A DNA stretch of 64,000 bases from Hylemonella gracilis (GCF_004328645.1 NZ_CP031395.1:1203501-1267500), one strand, 5' to 3'. Positions 1 through 9,170 are shown, numbered from the stretch's first letter. The notes: generated by a model from the letters alone, not told the origin. Numbers and translations: made by a program.

Positions 1-56
1 GAGTCCCAGGGTCTTCCCCCCTCTAGCAAGCAAGCAAAAATCCAACAGGAGACAAC

Positions 57-1298
57 ATGCAATACAAACGCGCCCTTATCGCGACCGCCTGTATGGCGGC
101 CATCACGGCGGCCAGCGCGGCCGACCTCGGCTCCGGCATCGAGTTCACCGGCTACAGCCGTGGCGGCCCGGTGTTCAAGTCCGACAAGAACATCGACGCC
201 GCCAAGGACTCCGTGGGCGGCTTCAGCCTGGGCGGTGACCTGCAGGGCTACCGCCTCGGCAACGAAGGCACCCAGGGCGGCTACGAGTTCTTCGTCGGCA
301 AGACCTTCGACGCGGACAATGGCGTGAAGTACAAGTTCGGCTACATGCCGGAAAACTGGGGCGGCGGCATTGGCACCGTGCAGGCGTACAGCGAAATCTG
401 GGGCCTGGATTTCGCGCCCGAAGCCAAGTTCTGGGTCGGCCAGCGTCGTCTGCGCATCCAGGACGTGCACATCGTCGACAACTTCCTGATGGACCTGGGC
501 GAGTACCAGGGTGCCGGCGTGCAGGACTGGGCCGTCGGTCCGGCCAGCGTCGCCGTGACCGTGTCCTCGGGCGACAAGTTCGACGCCAAGCTGCCCCAAG
601 GCACGTCGGCGAGCAAGGTGAACCTCGATGTCGGCATCCCGGTCAGCGACAGCGGCAAGCTCCGCCTGGTGGCGACCAGCGTCAGCACCACGGGTTTCGA
701 GAAGAACGGCGGTAGTGGTTTCTCGCTGCTGTACAACCAAGGCTTCGGCGCCCTGAAGAACAGCCTGTACCTGCAGACTTCCAGCGGTCTGGCGAACATC
801 CAGGGCAAGTTTGTGAACCTCGAGCAGAGCGATGATGCATCGGGAGTCGCCGCTAACGTGATTGCTTACAAGGTGAGCCGCGTTGCCGATTCCATCGACT
901 GGCAGGTCGGCAACTTCGGCGGTCAGGCGCTGCTGGCTTACCAGACCAGCGAGCCCGAAAACGGCGCGGACAAGGATGTGGAAACCAAGGACCTCTCCTT
1001 CGGCGGCCGCGTGTCCTACGCCTTCACCAACAACTTCAAGCTGCTGCTGGAAGCGGCCACGACGAAGCGTACGCGTGATGGCAGCGACGACCAGACGCTG
1101 AACAAGGTCACGATCGCCCCCACGCTCAGCAGCGGGCCGGGCTTCTACAAGCGTCCTGAGCTGCGTTTGTACGTGACCATGGCGAACTGGAACACCGCTG
1201 CCGCCGAGGCCAATGCGAGCTCGTTCGGCGCGGACGACAACGGCGACTCCCTGAAGAAGCAGACCATCGTGGGTCTGCAGTACGAAATCTGGTGGTAA
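57..1298 (+). CDS. LamB-type carbohydrate porin (maltoporin family)
   Basis: Outer-membrane sugar channel of 413 aa. A Sec signal peptide of about 22 residues ends at SAA. The mature chain is rich in alternating aromatic/polar strands and ends in EIWW, the C-terminal signature of LamB porins recognised by the Bam machinery. A Shine-Dalgarno AGGAGA lies 5 bases before the ATG. The following genes are sugar ABC permeases and an ATPase, so it probably supplies a monosaccharide such as glucose across the outer membrane; the periplasmic receptor is expected upstream of the window. Pseudomonas uses OprB in this position, so the LamB fold is a local variation. The family call is firm; the substrate is inferred from context. 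Confidence 0.85.
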   Translation: MQYKRALIATACMAAITAASAADLGSGIEFTGYSRGGPVFKSDKNIDAAKDSVGGFSLGGDLQGYRLGNEGTQGGYEFFVGKTFDADNGVKYKFGYMPENWGGGIGTVQAYSEIWGLDFAPEAKFWVGQRRLRIQDVHIVDNFLMDLGEYQGAGVQDWAVGPASVAVTVSSGDKFDAKLPQGTSASKVNLDVGIPVSDSGKLRLVATSVSTTGFEKNGGSGFSLLYNQGFGALKNSLYLQTSSGLANIQGKFVNLEQSDDASGVAANVIAYKVSRVADSIDWQVGNFGGQALLAYQTSEPENGADKDVETKDLSFGGRVSYAFTNNFKLLLEAATTKRTRDGSDDQTLNKVTIAPTLSSGPGFYKRPELRLYVTMANWNTAAAEANASSFGADDNGDSLKKQTIVGLQYEIWW

Positions 1299-1323
1299 AA
1301 ATCCGCTGGGTTGAATGAGGCCA

Positions 1324-1358
1324 GGGGAAGAGCCGTGCGCTCTTCCCCGGTTTTTTTT
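1324..1358 (+). terminator. Rho-independent terminator after the porin
   Basis: A perfect 10-bp stem (1324-1333 with 1339-1348) and 5-base loop are followed by eight T at 1351-1358. It lies 25 bases after the porin stop and about 20 bases before the permease GTG. The downstream transport genes must therefore come from read-through or a separate promoter, giving more porin than transporter. Confidence 0.9.
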
Positions 1359-1378
1359 GTTTGGATACGTGAACCCTT

Positions 1379-2263
1379 GTGCCTTTGACTGATCGATTGG
1401 AAAAATGGCTGCCGAGGCTGGTCCTGGCGCCTGGTGTGGTGTTGGGGCTGGCCTTTGTCTACGGCCTGATGATCTGGAACGGCGTGCTGTCGGTCTCGGT
1501 CTCACGCATGCTGCCCAACTACGAATTTGTGGGCCTGGCGCAGTACGCCCGGCTGTGGGAGATGGACCGCTGGTGGGTGGCGCTGAAGAATCTGGTGATC
1601 TTCGGTTTCGGCTACGTGGGTGGTTCCATGGTGCTGGGCATCTGGCTGGCCATTCTGCTGGACCAGAAAATCCGCGCCGAAGGCTTCATCCGCACGGTCT
1701 ACCTCTACCCCATGGCCCTGTCTTTCGTGGTCACGGGCACAGTCTGGAAATGGCTGCTCAACCCCAGTCTGGGCCTGGAGAAGCTGTTGCACGACTGGGG
1801 CTGGGAGAGCGCCAGCTTCACCTGGTTGGTGGACAACGACATGGCGATCTACTGTGTGGTGATCGCGGGTGTCTGGCAGTCGGCGGGTTTCACCATGGCG
1901 CTGTTCCTGGCGGGCCTGCGCGGTATCGACGACAGCATCATCAAGGCCGCGCAGATCGACGGGGCCTCGCTGCCCCGCATCTACTGGCGCATTGTGCTGC
2001 CGGCGCTGCGGCCGGTGGTCTTCTCCACGCTCATGGTGCTGTCGCATCTGGCGATCAAGAGTTTCGACCTGGTCATGGCCCTGACGGCTGGCGGACCCGG
2101 TTACGCCACCGACGTGCCCGCGACCTTCATGTACGCCATGAGCTTCACGCGCGGCCAGATCGGCCTGGGCGCGGCCAGCGCCATGGTGATGCTGATGACG
2201 GTCGCGGCTCTGGTCGTGCCTTATCTGTACAGCGAACTAAGGAGCAAGCCTCATGAGCGCTGA
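1379..2263 (+). CDS. gtsB: Sugar ABC transporter permease 1 (MalF/GtsB-like)
   Basis: Inner-membrane permease of 294 aa with six or so hydrophobic helices. The cytoplasmic EAA loop that docks the ATPase is visible as AAQIDGASLPRIYWRIVLP, about residues 190-210. It starts at a GTG without a strong Shine-Dalgarno. The second permease and the ATPase follow directly. In Pseudomonas the equivalent GtsB/GtsC pair imports glucose and mannose. Glucose is favoured here because glk and zwf lie convergently just downstream; this is contextual. The symbol is by analogy. Confidence 0.85.
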   Translation: MPLTDRLEKWLPRLVLAPGVVLGLAFVYGLMIWNGVLSVSVSRMLPNYEFVGLAQYARLWEMDRWWVALKNLVIFGFGYVGGSMVLGIWLAILLDQKIRAEGFIRTVYLYPMALSFVVTGTVWKWLLNPSLGLEKLLHDWGWESASFTWLVDNDMAIYCVVIAGVWQSAGFTMALFLAGLRGIDDSIIKAAQIDGASLPRIYWRIVLPALRPVVFSTLMVLSHLAIKSFDLVMALTAGGPGYATDVPATFMYAMSFTRGQIGLGAASAMVMLMTVAALVVPYLYSELRSKPHER

Positions 2264-2328
2264 ACGGCCGCCCGAAAGCGTTCGCATCGCAGTGCGAAGC
2301 ACGGAGACTACCCCATGAGCGCTGAACG
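2253..2328 (+). repeat. 14-bp duplicated start region (two copies)
   Basis: The 14 bases ATGAGCGCTGAACG occur at 2253-2266 and again at 2315-2328, 62 bases apart. The second copy is the start of the second permease. The first copy overlaps the stop of the first permease, has the better Shine-Dalgarno (AAGGAG at 2239-2244) and opens a 21-codon reading frame ending exactly at the second ATG (ATGA overlap). Confidence 0.9.
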
Positions 2329-3184
2329 CAAGCTGAGCCACTGGCTCAACCGGGGCCTGATCTACGGCAGCCTGGGCCTGGGCGCGCTGCTCTTTCTCGC
2401 GCCGCTGTATGTGATGCTGGTCACCTCGCTCAAGGACGCCGAGCAGATCCGCGCCGGCAATCTGCTGGCCTGGCCGACCTCGCTGAACTGGGAGTCGTGG
2501 ACGCTGGCCTGGTCCACGGCCTGCACGGGCGCGCAGTGCTCGGGCCTGCAGCCTTATTTCTGGAATTCGGTGCTGATGGCCGTGCCGGCCGTGCTGCTGT
2601 CCACGACCTGGGGCGCCATCAACGGCTATGTGTTGAGCCTGTGGAAGTTCCGCGGCAGCGACACCCTGTTCGCCCTGCTGCTCTTTGGCGTCTTCATGCC
2701 CTTCCAGGTGGTGCTGCTGCCCATGAGCCAGGTGCTGGGTTGGCTGGGCCTGTCCAGCTCGGTGGGCGGGCTGATCCTGGTGCACATGCTCGCGGGCCTG
2801 CCCAGCACCACGCTGTTCTTCCGCAATTACTACGCGGCCGTGCCGCCCGAGTTGCTGCGCGCGGCACGCATCGATGGCGCGGGTTTCTGGATGATCTTCT
2901 GGCGCATCATCCTGCCGATGTCGACGCCGATCGTGATGGTCACCCTGATCTGGCAGTTCACCCAGGTCTGGAACGATTTCCTGTTCGGCGTGGCTTTCAC
3001 CGGGGCGGACTCCAAGCCCGTCACGGTGGGCCTGAACAATCTGGCCAACACCTCGAGCAGCGTGAAGGCCTACAACGTGGACATGGCCGCGGCGTTGATC
3101 GCGGGTCTGCCCACCATGCTGGTTTACGTGCTGGCGGGACGTTATTTCGTGCGCGGGCTGACCGCCGGTGCCGTCAAGGGTTGA
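2315..3184 (+). CDS. gtsC: Sugar ABC transporter permease 2 (MalG/GtsC-like)
   Basis: Inner-membrane permease of 289 aa, partner of the preceding permease. The EAA loop is visible as ELLRAARIDGAGFWMIFWRI, about residues 180-200, followed by two C-terminal helices. The start is ATG with GGAG about 10 bases upstream. A 14-bp copy of its own start lies 62 bases upstream and may couple its translation to the first permease through a 21-codon leader frame. It is followed after 16 bases by the ATPase gene. Substrate specificity (probably glucose) is inferred from neighbours. Confidence 0.87.
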   Translation: MSAERKLSHWLNRGLIYGSLGLGALLFLAPLYVMLVTSLKDAEQIRAGNLLAWPTSLNWESWTLAWSTACTGAQCSGLQPYFWNSVLMAVPAVLLSTTWGAINGYVLSLWKFRGSDTLFALLLFGVFMPFQVVLLPMSQVLGWLGLSSSVGGLILVHMLAGLPSTTLFFRNYYAAVPPELLRAARIDGAGFWMIFWRIILPMSTPIVMVTLIWQFTQVWNDFLFGVAFTGADSKPVTVGLNNLANTSSSVKAYNVDMAAALIAGLPTMLVYVLAGRYFVRGLTAGAVKG

Positions 3185-3200
3185 GGAAAGTAAAGACGAT

Positions 3201-4268
3201 ATGGCTTCTGCGCTGGATATTCGCGGCATCCGCAAGAGTTTTGGCAAGGGCGAGCGGCAGGTGGAGGTGCTCAAGCGCATCGACATCGACGTCAAGCCCG
3301 GTGAGTTTCTGATCCTGGTCGGCCCCTCGGGCTGTGGCAAATCGACCCTGCTCAATCTGATCGCGGGCCTGGACGACCCGACCGAGGGCGCCATCCGCAT
3401 CGGGGACCGCGACGTGGTGGGCGTGCCCCCGGCGCAGCGGGACATCGCCATGGTGTTCCAGAGCTATGCCCTGTACCCGACCATGAGCGTGGCCGAGAAC
3501 ATCGGCTTTGCCATGGAAATCCGCAAGGTGCCCAAGGCCCAGCGCGTGCAGCGCATCGCCGAAGTGGCCGCCATGCTGCAGATCAGCCACCTGCTGGACC
3601 GCCGGCCCTCGCAGCTTTCGGGCGGGCAGCGCCAGCGCGTGGCCATGGGGCGGGCGCTGGCGCGCCAGCCCGAGCTCTTTCTTTTCGACGAACCGCTGTC
3701 CAACCTGGACGCCAAGCTGCGCGTCGAGATGCGGGCCGAGATCAAACGCCTGCACCAGTTGAGCGGTATCACCAGCGTTTACGTGACGCATGACCAGATC
3801 GAAGCCATGACCCTGGGCAGTCGCATCGCGGTCATGAAGGACGGACTGGTGCAGCAACTCGGCACCCCCGACGAGATCTACAACCGGCCTGCCAACACCT
3901 ATGTGGCCACCTTCATTGGTTCGCCAACCATGAACCTGATCGCGGGGACGGCCGCGCCGGATGGCAACGGTTTCGTGTTGCCCGAAGCCCGGCTGCCGCT
4001 GGTCTGTCCGGCTCCCGCATCGCAGGCATTGACCCTCGGCGTGCGGCCCGAGCACCTGCTGCTCAGCGATGGCTCGGATTGGCGTGGTGAGGTCCAAGTG
4101 GTGGAGCCCACGGGCGCAGATACCTATGTGATGGTGCAGACGGCCGCGGGTCGGGTGACGGTGCGAACCTCGCCGCAGACGCCGGTGCGTCCCGGCGATC
4201 GCGTGGGCCTGACCCTCAGCCCGGAGCAGGCGCACTGGTTCGACGCGGCCTCAGGCGCGCGCCTGTGA
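3201..4268 (+). CDS. Sugar ABC transporter ATP-binding protein (MalK/UgpC type)
   Basis: ATPase of 355 aa energising the permease pair. Visible motifs: Walker A GPSGCGKST (41-49), signature LSGGQ (139-143), Walker B LFLFDE (159-164), H-loop His197, and a C-terminal TOBE regulatory region from about 240. The start at 3201 is preferred because GAGGAAAG lies 10 bases upstream; an in-frame extension to 3168 would overlap the permease. Its last 18 bases overlap the 3' end of the convergent histidine kinase gene. Equivalent to GtsD/MalK of Pseudomonas glucose systems; such ATPases are sometimes shared between transporters. Confidence 0.92.
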   Translation: MASALDIRGIRKSFGKGERQVEVLKRIDIDVKPGEFLILVGPSGCGKSTLLNLIAGLDDPTEGAIRIGDRDVVGVPPAQRDIAMVFQSYALYPTMSVAENIGFAMEIRKVPKAQRVQRIAEVAAMLQISHLLDRRPSQLSGGQRQRVAMGRALARQPELFLFDEPLSNLDAKLRVEMRAEIKRLHQLSGITSVYVTHDQIEAMTLGSRIAVMKDGLVQQLGTPDEIYNRPANTYVATFIGSPTMNLIAGTAAPDGNGFVLPEARLPLVCPAPASQALTLGVRPEHLLLSDGSDWRGEVQVVEPTGADTYVMVQTAAGRVTVRTSPQTPVRPGDRVGLTLSPEQAHWFDAASGARL

Positions 4269-5681
4269 GGCGTCCGCCAGGCGGGGCAGCAGCAGGCGCA
4301 CCCGCAGACCGTGGCCGGCTGGGTTGGTTGCGCTCGGGGGCTGCGCGGTTTCGATGAGGGCCTCGCCGCCGTGGCGGCGCGCGATCTCTTGCACGATGGA
4401 CAGACCCAGGCCACAGCCGCCGGGCAGGTTGCTGCCACGCCAGAAGCGTTCAAAGGCCTGCTCGCGCAGCGCGGCGTCCAAGCCCGGTCCGTTGTCCTCC
4501 ACGCGCAGCTCGATTCGGGGGCCGTGTTCCAGCACGGCGATCGTGACGGTGCTGTCGCCCCGCGCCGCACCCTCCTGGTGACCGTAGCGCAGGGCGTTGT
4601 CGATCAGGTTGCCCAGGGCCTCGCGCAGCAGCAACTCAGAGCCCAGCACCCAGACCCAGGCTTGATCGGGTCCTTCGTAACCCAGGTCCACGCCCAGGTT
4701 GACCGCGCGCGGGCTGAACTCCCGCGCGACGGCCCGCGCCAGTTGGCCCAGGTCCAGGGGCTGCATGGGCACGTCGGCGCCGCTGCGCGCCAGCATGAGC
4801 AGTTGGTTCAGCAGGTGCGCGCTGCGCAGCGCACCCGCGTGCACCTTGCGCAAGCGGGCCTGGATCAGCGCGGGTGATTCTTCCTGCAGCGCCAGTTCGG
4901 TCTGACTGATCAGGCCGGCCAGGGGAGTGCGCAGTTGGTGGGCCGCGTCGTTGATGAAGCGCTTCTCTTGCACCATGCTGCGCGCCACCGAGGCCAGCAG
5001 GCGGTTGATGGCGGTGAGCAGGGTGTGGACTTCGCTCGGCGCCGTGGTCAGCTCCAGTGGCGTCAGTTCCTGCGGGGAACGCTGCTGCAGCTGCGCCTCC
5101 AGCCGCGTCAGGGGCTGCATGCCGCGCTTGATGCCGGCGTAGACGAGCAGGCTGAGCAGCAGGCCCAGTACCAGCAGCGGCGCGAGCAGGGTGGCGATCA
5201 GCTCGCGCGCGATGCGGTCGCGCGCCACGTAGCTCTTTGCCAACTGCACCCGCAACAATTGCGTATCACCTTCGCCATAGGGCAGGTCCAGCACCACGGC
5301 GCGCATGGTGCGCCCGTTTTGCTCAGTGCGGTAGACGGCTGGTGTGCCCGGGCGCAGCGGCAGGGGCGGCTCGGCGAAGGACTGGTTGCCGATCAGGAAG
5401 CGGCCCGGCGGCGAGGACACCATGTAGTTCACGCGATCCTCGGGCTCCTCCTCGATGATGGCCTGGGCCGCCTTGGGAAAGTCCACCAGCAGGCCCGAGC
5501 CGATGGGCTTGACCTGCCGTGCCAGCGAGCGCACCGACTGCAGCAGAGACTGATCCAGGGCTTTTTCGGCCGAGATCAGCGCGATGCGGTAGGTCAGCGC
5601 CCCGCCCACCAGCCAAAGCACCAACTGCGGCAGCAGCAGCCAGGCCAGCAACTGACGACGCAGGGAGGGGATGGACTTCAT
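4251..5681 (-). CDS. Sensor histidine kinase (TctE/GtrS-like)
   Basis: Membrane sensor kinase of 476 aa. It has TM1 at about 12-30, a periplasmic 2CSK-type sensing segment of about 130 residues, TM2 at about 162-182, a HAMP-like linker, a HisKA helix with phospho-acceptor His248 (AAHQLRTPL), an N box at about 358-366 (NLIDNALRYG) and a G1 box DNGPGLD. It lies 22 bases after its response regulator in the zwf-glk run and converges on the sugar transporter. In Pseudomonas the GtrS/GltR pair next to glk controls glucose uptake and early catabolism. That role is inferred here; TctE-like kinases can also sense tricarboxylates. Confidence 0.85.
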   Translation of the reverse strand: MKSIPSLRRQLLAWLLLPQLVLWLVGGALTYRIALISAEKALDQSLLQSVRSLARQVKPIGSGLLVDFPKAAQAIIEEEPEDRVNYMVSSPPGRFLIGNQSFAEPPLPLRPGTPAVYRTEQNGRTMRAVVLDLPYGEGDTQLLRVQLAKSYVARDRIARELIATLLAPLLVLGLLLSLLVYAGIKRGMQPLTRLEAQLQQRSPQELTPLELTTAPSEVHTLLTAINRLLASVARSMVQEKRFINDAAHQLRTPLAGLISQTELALQEESPALIQARLRKVHAGALRSAHLLNQLLMLARSGADVPMQPLDLGQLARAVAREFSPRAVNLGVDLGYEGPDQAWVWVLGSELLLREALGNLIDNALRYGHQEGAARGDSTVTIAVLEHGPRIELRVEDNGPGLDAALREQAFERFWRGSNLPGGCGLGLSIVQEIARRHGGEALIETAQPPSATNPAGHGLRVRLLLPRLADASQARA

Positions 5682-5703
5682 GCCGGATCAGGCCGATGCG
5701 GCC

Positions 5704-6417
5704 TCAGTCCATTTCGAGCATGTAACCCAGGCCGCGGATGTTGCGGATGCTCGCGCCCGTGCCCTGCAGCTTGCGCCGCAGGCGATGCACGTAGACCTCC
5801 AGGGCATTGGAGGCGATAGGTTCGGAGCCTTCGCTCTGCCAGACCAGCAGCACGTTGTCGCGGCTGACGACTTGGTTGATTTGCGCGTGCAGCACCCGCA
5901 GCAACTCCCACTCGCGCTGGGTCAGCAGGATGGACTGACCCCGGACCCAGACACGGGGCTGTTCCGTGTCGAATTGCAGATCGGGCGCGGAAGACCCAGA
6001 GGCGCCTGCTGGGTCGACGCCCGCGCCGACATGCCGGGCTTCGAAGGCGGGCAGGCGCGCGCGCCGCAGCAGGGCCTGAAGGCGCGCGCTGAGTTCGGCG
6101 TTTCCGAAGGGCTTGGTGAGGTAGTCGTCGGCGCCAGCCATCAGACCCTCGACGCGGTGGTCGATGCTGTCGCGCGCCGTCAGGATCAGCACGGGCAGGC
6201 TCTCGAAGCGTTCGCGGATCCAGCGCAGCAGGCGCATGCCGTCGATGCCGGGCAGTCCCAGGTCCAGGAGCACGGCATCCACCGCCTCGGTCGACAACTG
6301 CTGCTGCGCACTGAGGCCATCGGCGCAGGCCAGGGTGTGATGCCCGGCCTGAACCAGCAGGTCCGACACGCTGTCGCGCAGCAGTTCGTCGTCTTCGACC
6401 AGGAGGATGAGTGCCAT
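5704..6417 (-). CDS. OmpR-family response regulator (GltR/TctD-like)
   Basis: Response regulator of 237 aa. The receiver domain occupies 1-120, with acidic pocket ED at 8-10, phospho-acceptor Asp52 (LLDLGLPG) and the KPF switch at about 102-104. The C-terminal winged helix (about 145-235) carries the TQREWELL and ALEVYVHRLRRKL segments. It pairs with the kinase immediately downstream and follows glk by about 50 bases. The likely targets are the convergent porin/ABC genes and its own zwf-glk operon, by analogy with GltR. The interdomain linker is long and Ala/Gly-rich. Confidence 0.88.
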   Translation of the reverse strand: MALILLVEDDELLRDSVSDLLVQAGHHTLACADGLSAQQQLSTEAVDAVLLDLGLPGIDGMRLLRWIRERFESLPVLILTARDSIDHRVEGLMAGADDYLTKPFGNAELSARLQALLRRARLPAFEARHVGAGVDPAGASGSSAPDLQFDTEQPRVWVRGQSILLTQREWELLRVLHAQINQVVSRDNVLLVWQSEGSEPIASNALEVYVHRLRRKLQGTGASIRNIRGLGYMLEMD

Positions 6418-6468
6418 GCCGGGGATTGTGCCGTGAAGCGCGGCGAGGTCGTCCCCGAGGGCGGGTGC

Positions 6469-7476
6469 TCACCAGCGCGTGAGGTCCAGGGCCTTCGAGG
6501 CGCCCTGCAAGGCGGGTGAGACCGGGCTCTGGATGACCCAGGTTGGGATGGCGGCGAGGTACGCGCGAAAGCGCCCCTTGTTTTCGAAGCGCTGCCGGAA
6601 GGGCGAACGATCGAAGCGCTCCCCCAGGCGCGGCACGATGCCTCCGCCGATGTAGACACCGCCGCGTGCGCCCAGGGTCAGGGCCAGGTCGCCGGCCACG
6701 CTGCCCAGCCATCCGCAGAACATGTCCAGGGCCTGTGCCGCCTTGGACTGGGGCAGGGCCTCGGCGCGTTCCATCACCTCGGCTGGCGTGGTGATCTCGA
6801 GGCCCTGCCCGTCCTGCAGTTCGCACAAGGCGTGGTAGAGGTCGACCAGGCCGGGCCCGGAGAGGACGCGTTCGGCCGAGACATGGCCGTAGCGCACGCG
6901 CAGGTGTTCGATGACGGCGTACTCCTGCGCGTTGCCGGCGCTCAGGGTGACGTGTCCGCCTTCCCCCGCGATCGGCAGCCATTTGTCCTGGTGCCCAAGC
7001 GGCAACAAGCCCGACACCCCCAGGCCCGTGCCCGCGCCGATGAGGCCGATCGCTGCCAGCGGTGCCGCCAGACCCGTGCCCACCTGGCGCAGCTGTTCAC
7101 GCGGCAGTTCCGGCAGGGCCAGGGCCAGGGCCGTGAAGTCGTTGAGCAGCAGCAGGCGCGGCAGGGCCAGGGCCTCGCGCGTGGCCTGGATGGAAAACTT
7201 CCAATGGTGGTTGGTCATCGCGATCTGGTCACCCGTGACTGGGTTGGCGATGCCGAAGGCGGCGCAGGCCGGCCGGGGCAGGTCCTGGGCTTGCAGGTAG
7301 GCCTGGCCGGCGGCGACCAGGGACGCATGCTCGGCGCAGGGCAGCACCTGGACATGGCGGATCGGGCTGGTGGCGCTTTCCTGCCAGCCAAAACGCGCAT
7401 TGGTGCCGCCGATGTCGCCCAGCCAGCGGGGGTAGGCGGCTGGGGGCGTAGCGGCGGGGGCTATCGATTCAAACAT
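6469..7476 (-). CDS. glk: Glucokinase
   Basis: Cytoplasmic ATP-dependent kinase of 335 aa converting glucose to glucose 6-phosphate. The N-terminal phosphate-binding motif LGDIGGTNARFG lies at 19-30. Further marks are LLNDFTALALALP around 110-125 with the catalytic Asp, the GAGTGLG nucleotide-site glycine motif, and GGVYIGGGIVPR near the C-terminus. It lies between zwf and the two-component pair, so glucose imported by the neighbouring ABC system is phosphorylated here and oxidised by Zwf next door. Confidence 0.95.
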   Translation of the reverse strand: MFESIAPAATPPAAYPRWLGDIGGTNARFGWQESATSPIRHVQVLPCAEHASLVAAGQAYLQAQDLPRPACAAFGIANPVTGDQIAMTNHHWKFSIQATREALALPRLLLLNDFTALALALPELPREQLRQVGTGLAAPLAAIGLIGAGTGLGVSGLLPLGHQDKWLPIAGEGGHVTLSAGNAQEYAVIEHLRVRYGHVSAERVLSGPGLVDLYHALCELQDGQGLEITTPAEVMERAEALPQSKAAQALDMFCGWLGSVAGDLALTLGARGGVYIGGGIVPRLGERFDRSPFRQRFENKGRFRAYLAAIPTWVIQSPVSPALQGASKALDLTRW

Positions 7477-7546
7477 GGTGGGCGGTGCAAGCGGTGGGTC
7501 AGTCTGTCGGTGAGTCAGTCCGTGCGTCAGGTGGCAGGGCTGCGGC

Positions 7547-9010
7547 TCAGGAGGCTTCGAACCAGGCGCCGTGCTCGCGCGCCATCAGCGCCGAGGAAGC
7601 CGCGGGGCCCCAACTGCCTGCCGGGTAATTGCGAGCCTGCTCGTTCAACTCGTGCCAGCCGGCGAGGATGGGGTCGATCCAGCGCCAGGCGGCTTCCAGC
7701 TCGTCGCGGCGCATGAAGTGTGTCAGACGACCCTTGATCACGTCCATCAGCAGGCGCTCGTAGGCCTCGGCCCGGCGCTGGCGCGAGGTTTCCTGCAGGT
7801 CCAGGCTCAGGCGCACCGGATGCAGATTCATGCCCGAGCCAGGCTCCTTGACCATCATGGCCAGTTCGATCGATTCCTCGGGCTGCAGGCTGATGATGAG
7901 GCGGTTGGCTTGCTGGCCGGGGCTTTGCCCGAAAGGGGAAAAGGGCTGCTCGGCGAACTCGATGATGATCTCGGACTGGCGCTTCTGCATGCGCTTGCCG
8001 GTGCGCAGGAAGAAGGGCACCTGGGCCCAGCGCGCGTTGTCGATGTGCGCGCGCAGCGCGACGAAGGTCTCGGTCTGGCTCTGCGCGGGCACGTCCGCCT
8101 CTTGGAGATAAGCAGGCACGGCCGTCCCGTCGCTCACGCCGGCCGTGTACTGTCCGCGCACGGTGTCCCGCTTCACATCGTTGATGTTCATCTTGCGCAG
8201 GGAACGCAGGACCTTGAGCTTTTCGTCGCGCACGTCGTCGGGGTCCAGCGAGATGGGGGGCTCCATGGCCACGATGCACAGCAACTGCAGCAGGTGGTTC
8301 TGCACCATGTCGCGCAGCGCGCCCGTCTGGTCATAGAACCCCGCGCGGCTGCCCACGCCCACCGATTCAGCCACGGTGATCTGCACGCTGCGGATGAAGG
8401 GTGCGCGCCACAACGGCTCGAAGATGGCGTTGCCGAAGCGCAGCACCATCAGGTTCTGCACCGTTTCCTTGCCCAGGTAGTGGTCGATGCGGTAGATCTG
8501 GTCTTCGCGGAAGTGGCGCGCGATCTCGGCGTTGATGGCCTGGGCCGAGGCCAGGTCCGTGCCCAGCGGTTTTTCCACCACCACGCGGGCTTGCGGGTCG
8601 ATCAGTCCATCAGCGTGCAGGCGCGCGCAAATCTGCGCGAACAACGCAGGCGCCGTGGCCAGGTAGTAGACGCGCAAAGCGTCCGGGCTCAGGGCCTGGC
8701 TCAGTGGGCCGCAGCCCTCGGTCTGAGCGAGGTCCAGCGCCACGTAGTCCAGGCAGGCCAGGAAGCGTTGCCAATGGGCTTCAGACCACGCCGCAGGCGC
8801 GATCAAACCGGTGGACCGCGCTTGGATGAACTGCAGGTAACCGTCGCGATCCCAGTCCTCGCGGCCAATGCCAATGATGCGGGTCTGTTCGGGCAGCCGT
8901 CCATGCAGATAGGCCATGTAGAGCGCCGGCAGCAGCTTGCGCCAAGCCAGATCCCCCGTGCCACCAAAGATGACGATGTCCAGCCTGCCGGGTGTCGCGT
9001 CTGCGTTCAT
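7547..9010 (-). CDS. zwf: Glucose-6-phosphate 1-dehydrogenase
   Basis: Oxidises glucose 6-phosphate to 6-phosphogluconolactone with NAD(P)+, feeding the Entner-Doudoroff or pentose phosphate route. It is 487 aa, the usual length. The Rossmann motif FGGTGDLA spans 15-22, EKPLGTD lies near 146-152 and the active-site signature RIDHYLGKE spans 174-182. It is first in the - strand run zwf-glk-regulator-kinase. No pgl, edd or eda is in the window, so the rest of the pathway lies elsewhere. An AT-rich block about 140 bases upstream may hold its promoter. Confidence 0.97.
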   Translation of the reverse strand: MNADATPGRLDIVIFGGTGDLAWRKLLPALYMAYLHGRLPEQTRIIGIGREDWDRDGYLQFIQARSTGLIAPAAWSEAHWQRFLACLDYVALDLAQTEGCGPLSQALSPDALRVYYLATAPALFAQICARLHADGLIDPQARVVVEKPLGTDLASAQAINAEIARHFREDQIYRIDHYLGKETVQNLMVLRFGNAIFEPLWRAPFIRSVQITVAESVGVGSRAGFYDQTGALRDMVQNHLLQLLCIVAMEPPISLDPDDVRDEKLKVLRSLRKMNINDVKRDTVRGQYTAGVSDGTAVPAYLQEADVPAQSQTETFVALRAHIDNARWAQVPFFLRTGKRMQKRQSEIIIEFAEQPFSPFGQSPGQQANRLIISLQPEESIELAMMVKEPGSGMNLHPVRLSLDLQETSRQRRAEAYERLLMDVIKGRLTHFMRRDELEAAWRWIDPILAGWHELNEQARNYPAGSWGPAASSALMAREHGAWFEAS

Positions 9011-9149
9011 GCGTGTTGTATTGGCTGCGGCATGCAGGCATGAACCGGCCGGGCGGGAGTTCCGCGACCTGCCGCATGGCCTGTGCGCCCTTGTCTCTGG
9101 GTCTTCTTTTCGGTGTCTTGTCGCGCCTGCGTACGGTCACGGCCAAGGC

Positions 9150-9170
9150 TTTTAATAATACTGTAATTCA
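9150..9170 (-). promoter_or_regulatory. AT-rich element upstream of zwf (candidate promoter or operator)
   Basis: In the 251-base gap between zwf and the phosphatase gene, bases 9150-9170 are almost pure A/T inside GC-rich DNA. Read on the - strand they give TTGAAT followed by AATTACAG and TATTATT. This could be a promoter core or an operator half-site. HexR operators contain TGTAAT-like arms, but no clean palindrome is seen. The rest of the gap shows nothing recognisable. Confidence 0.35.
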
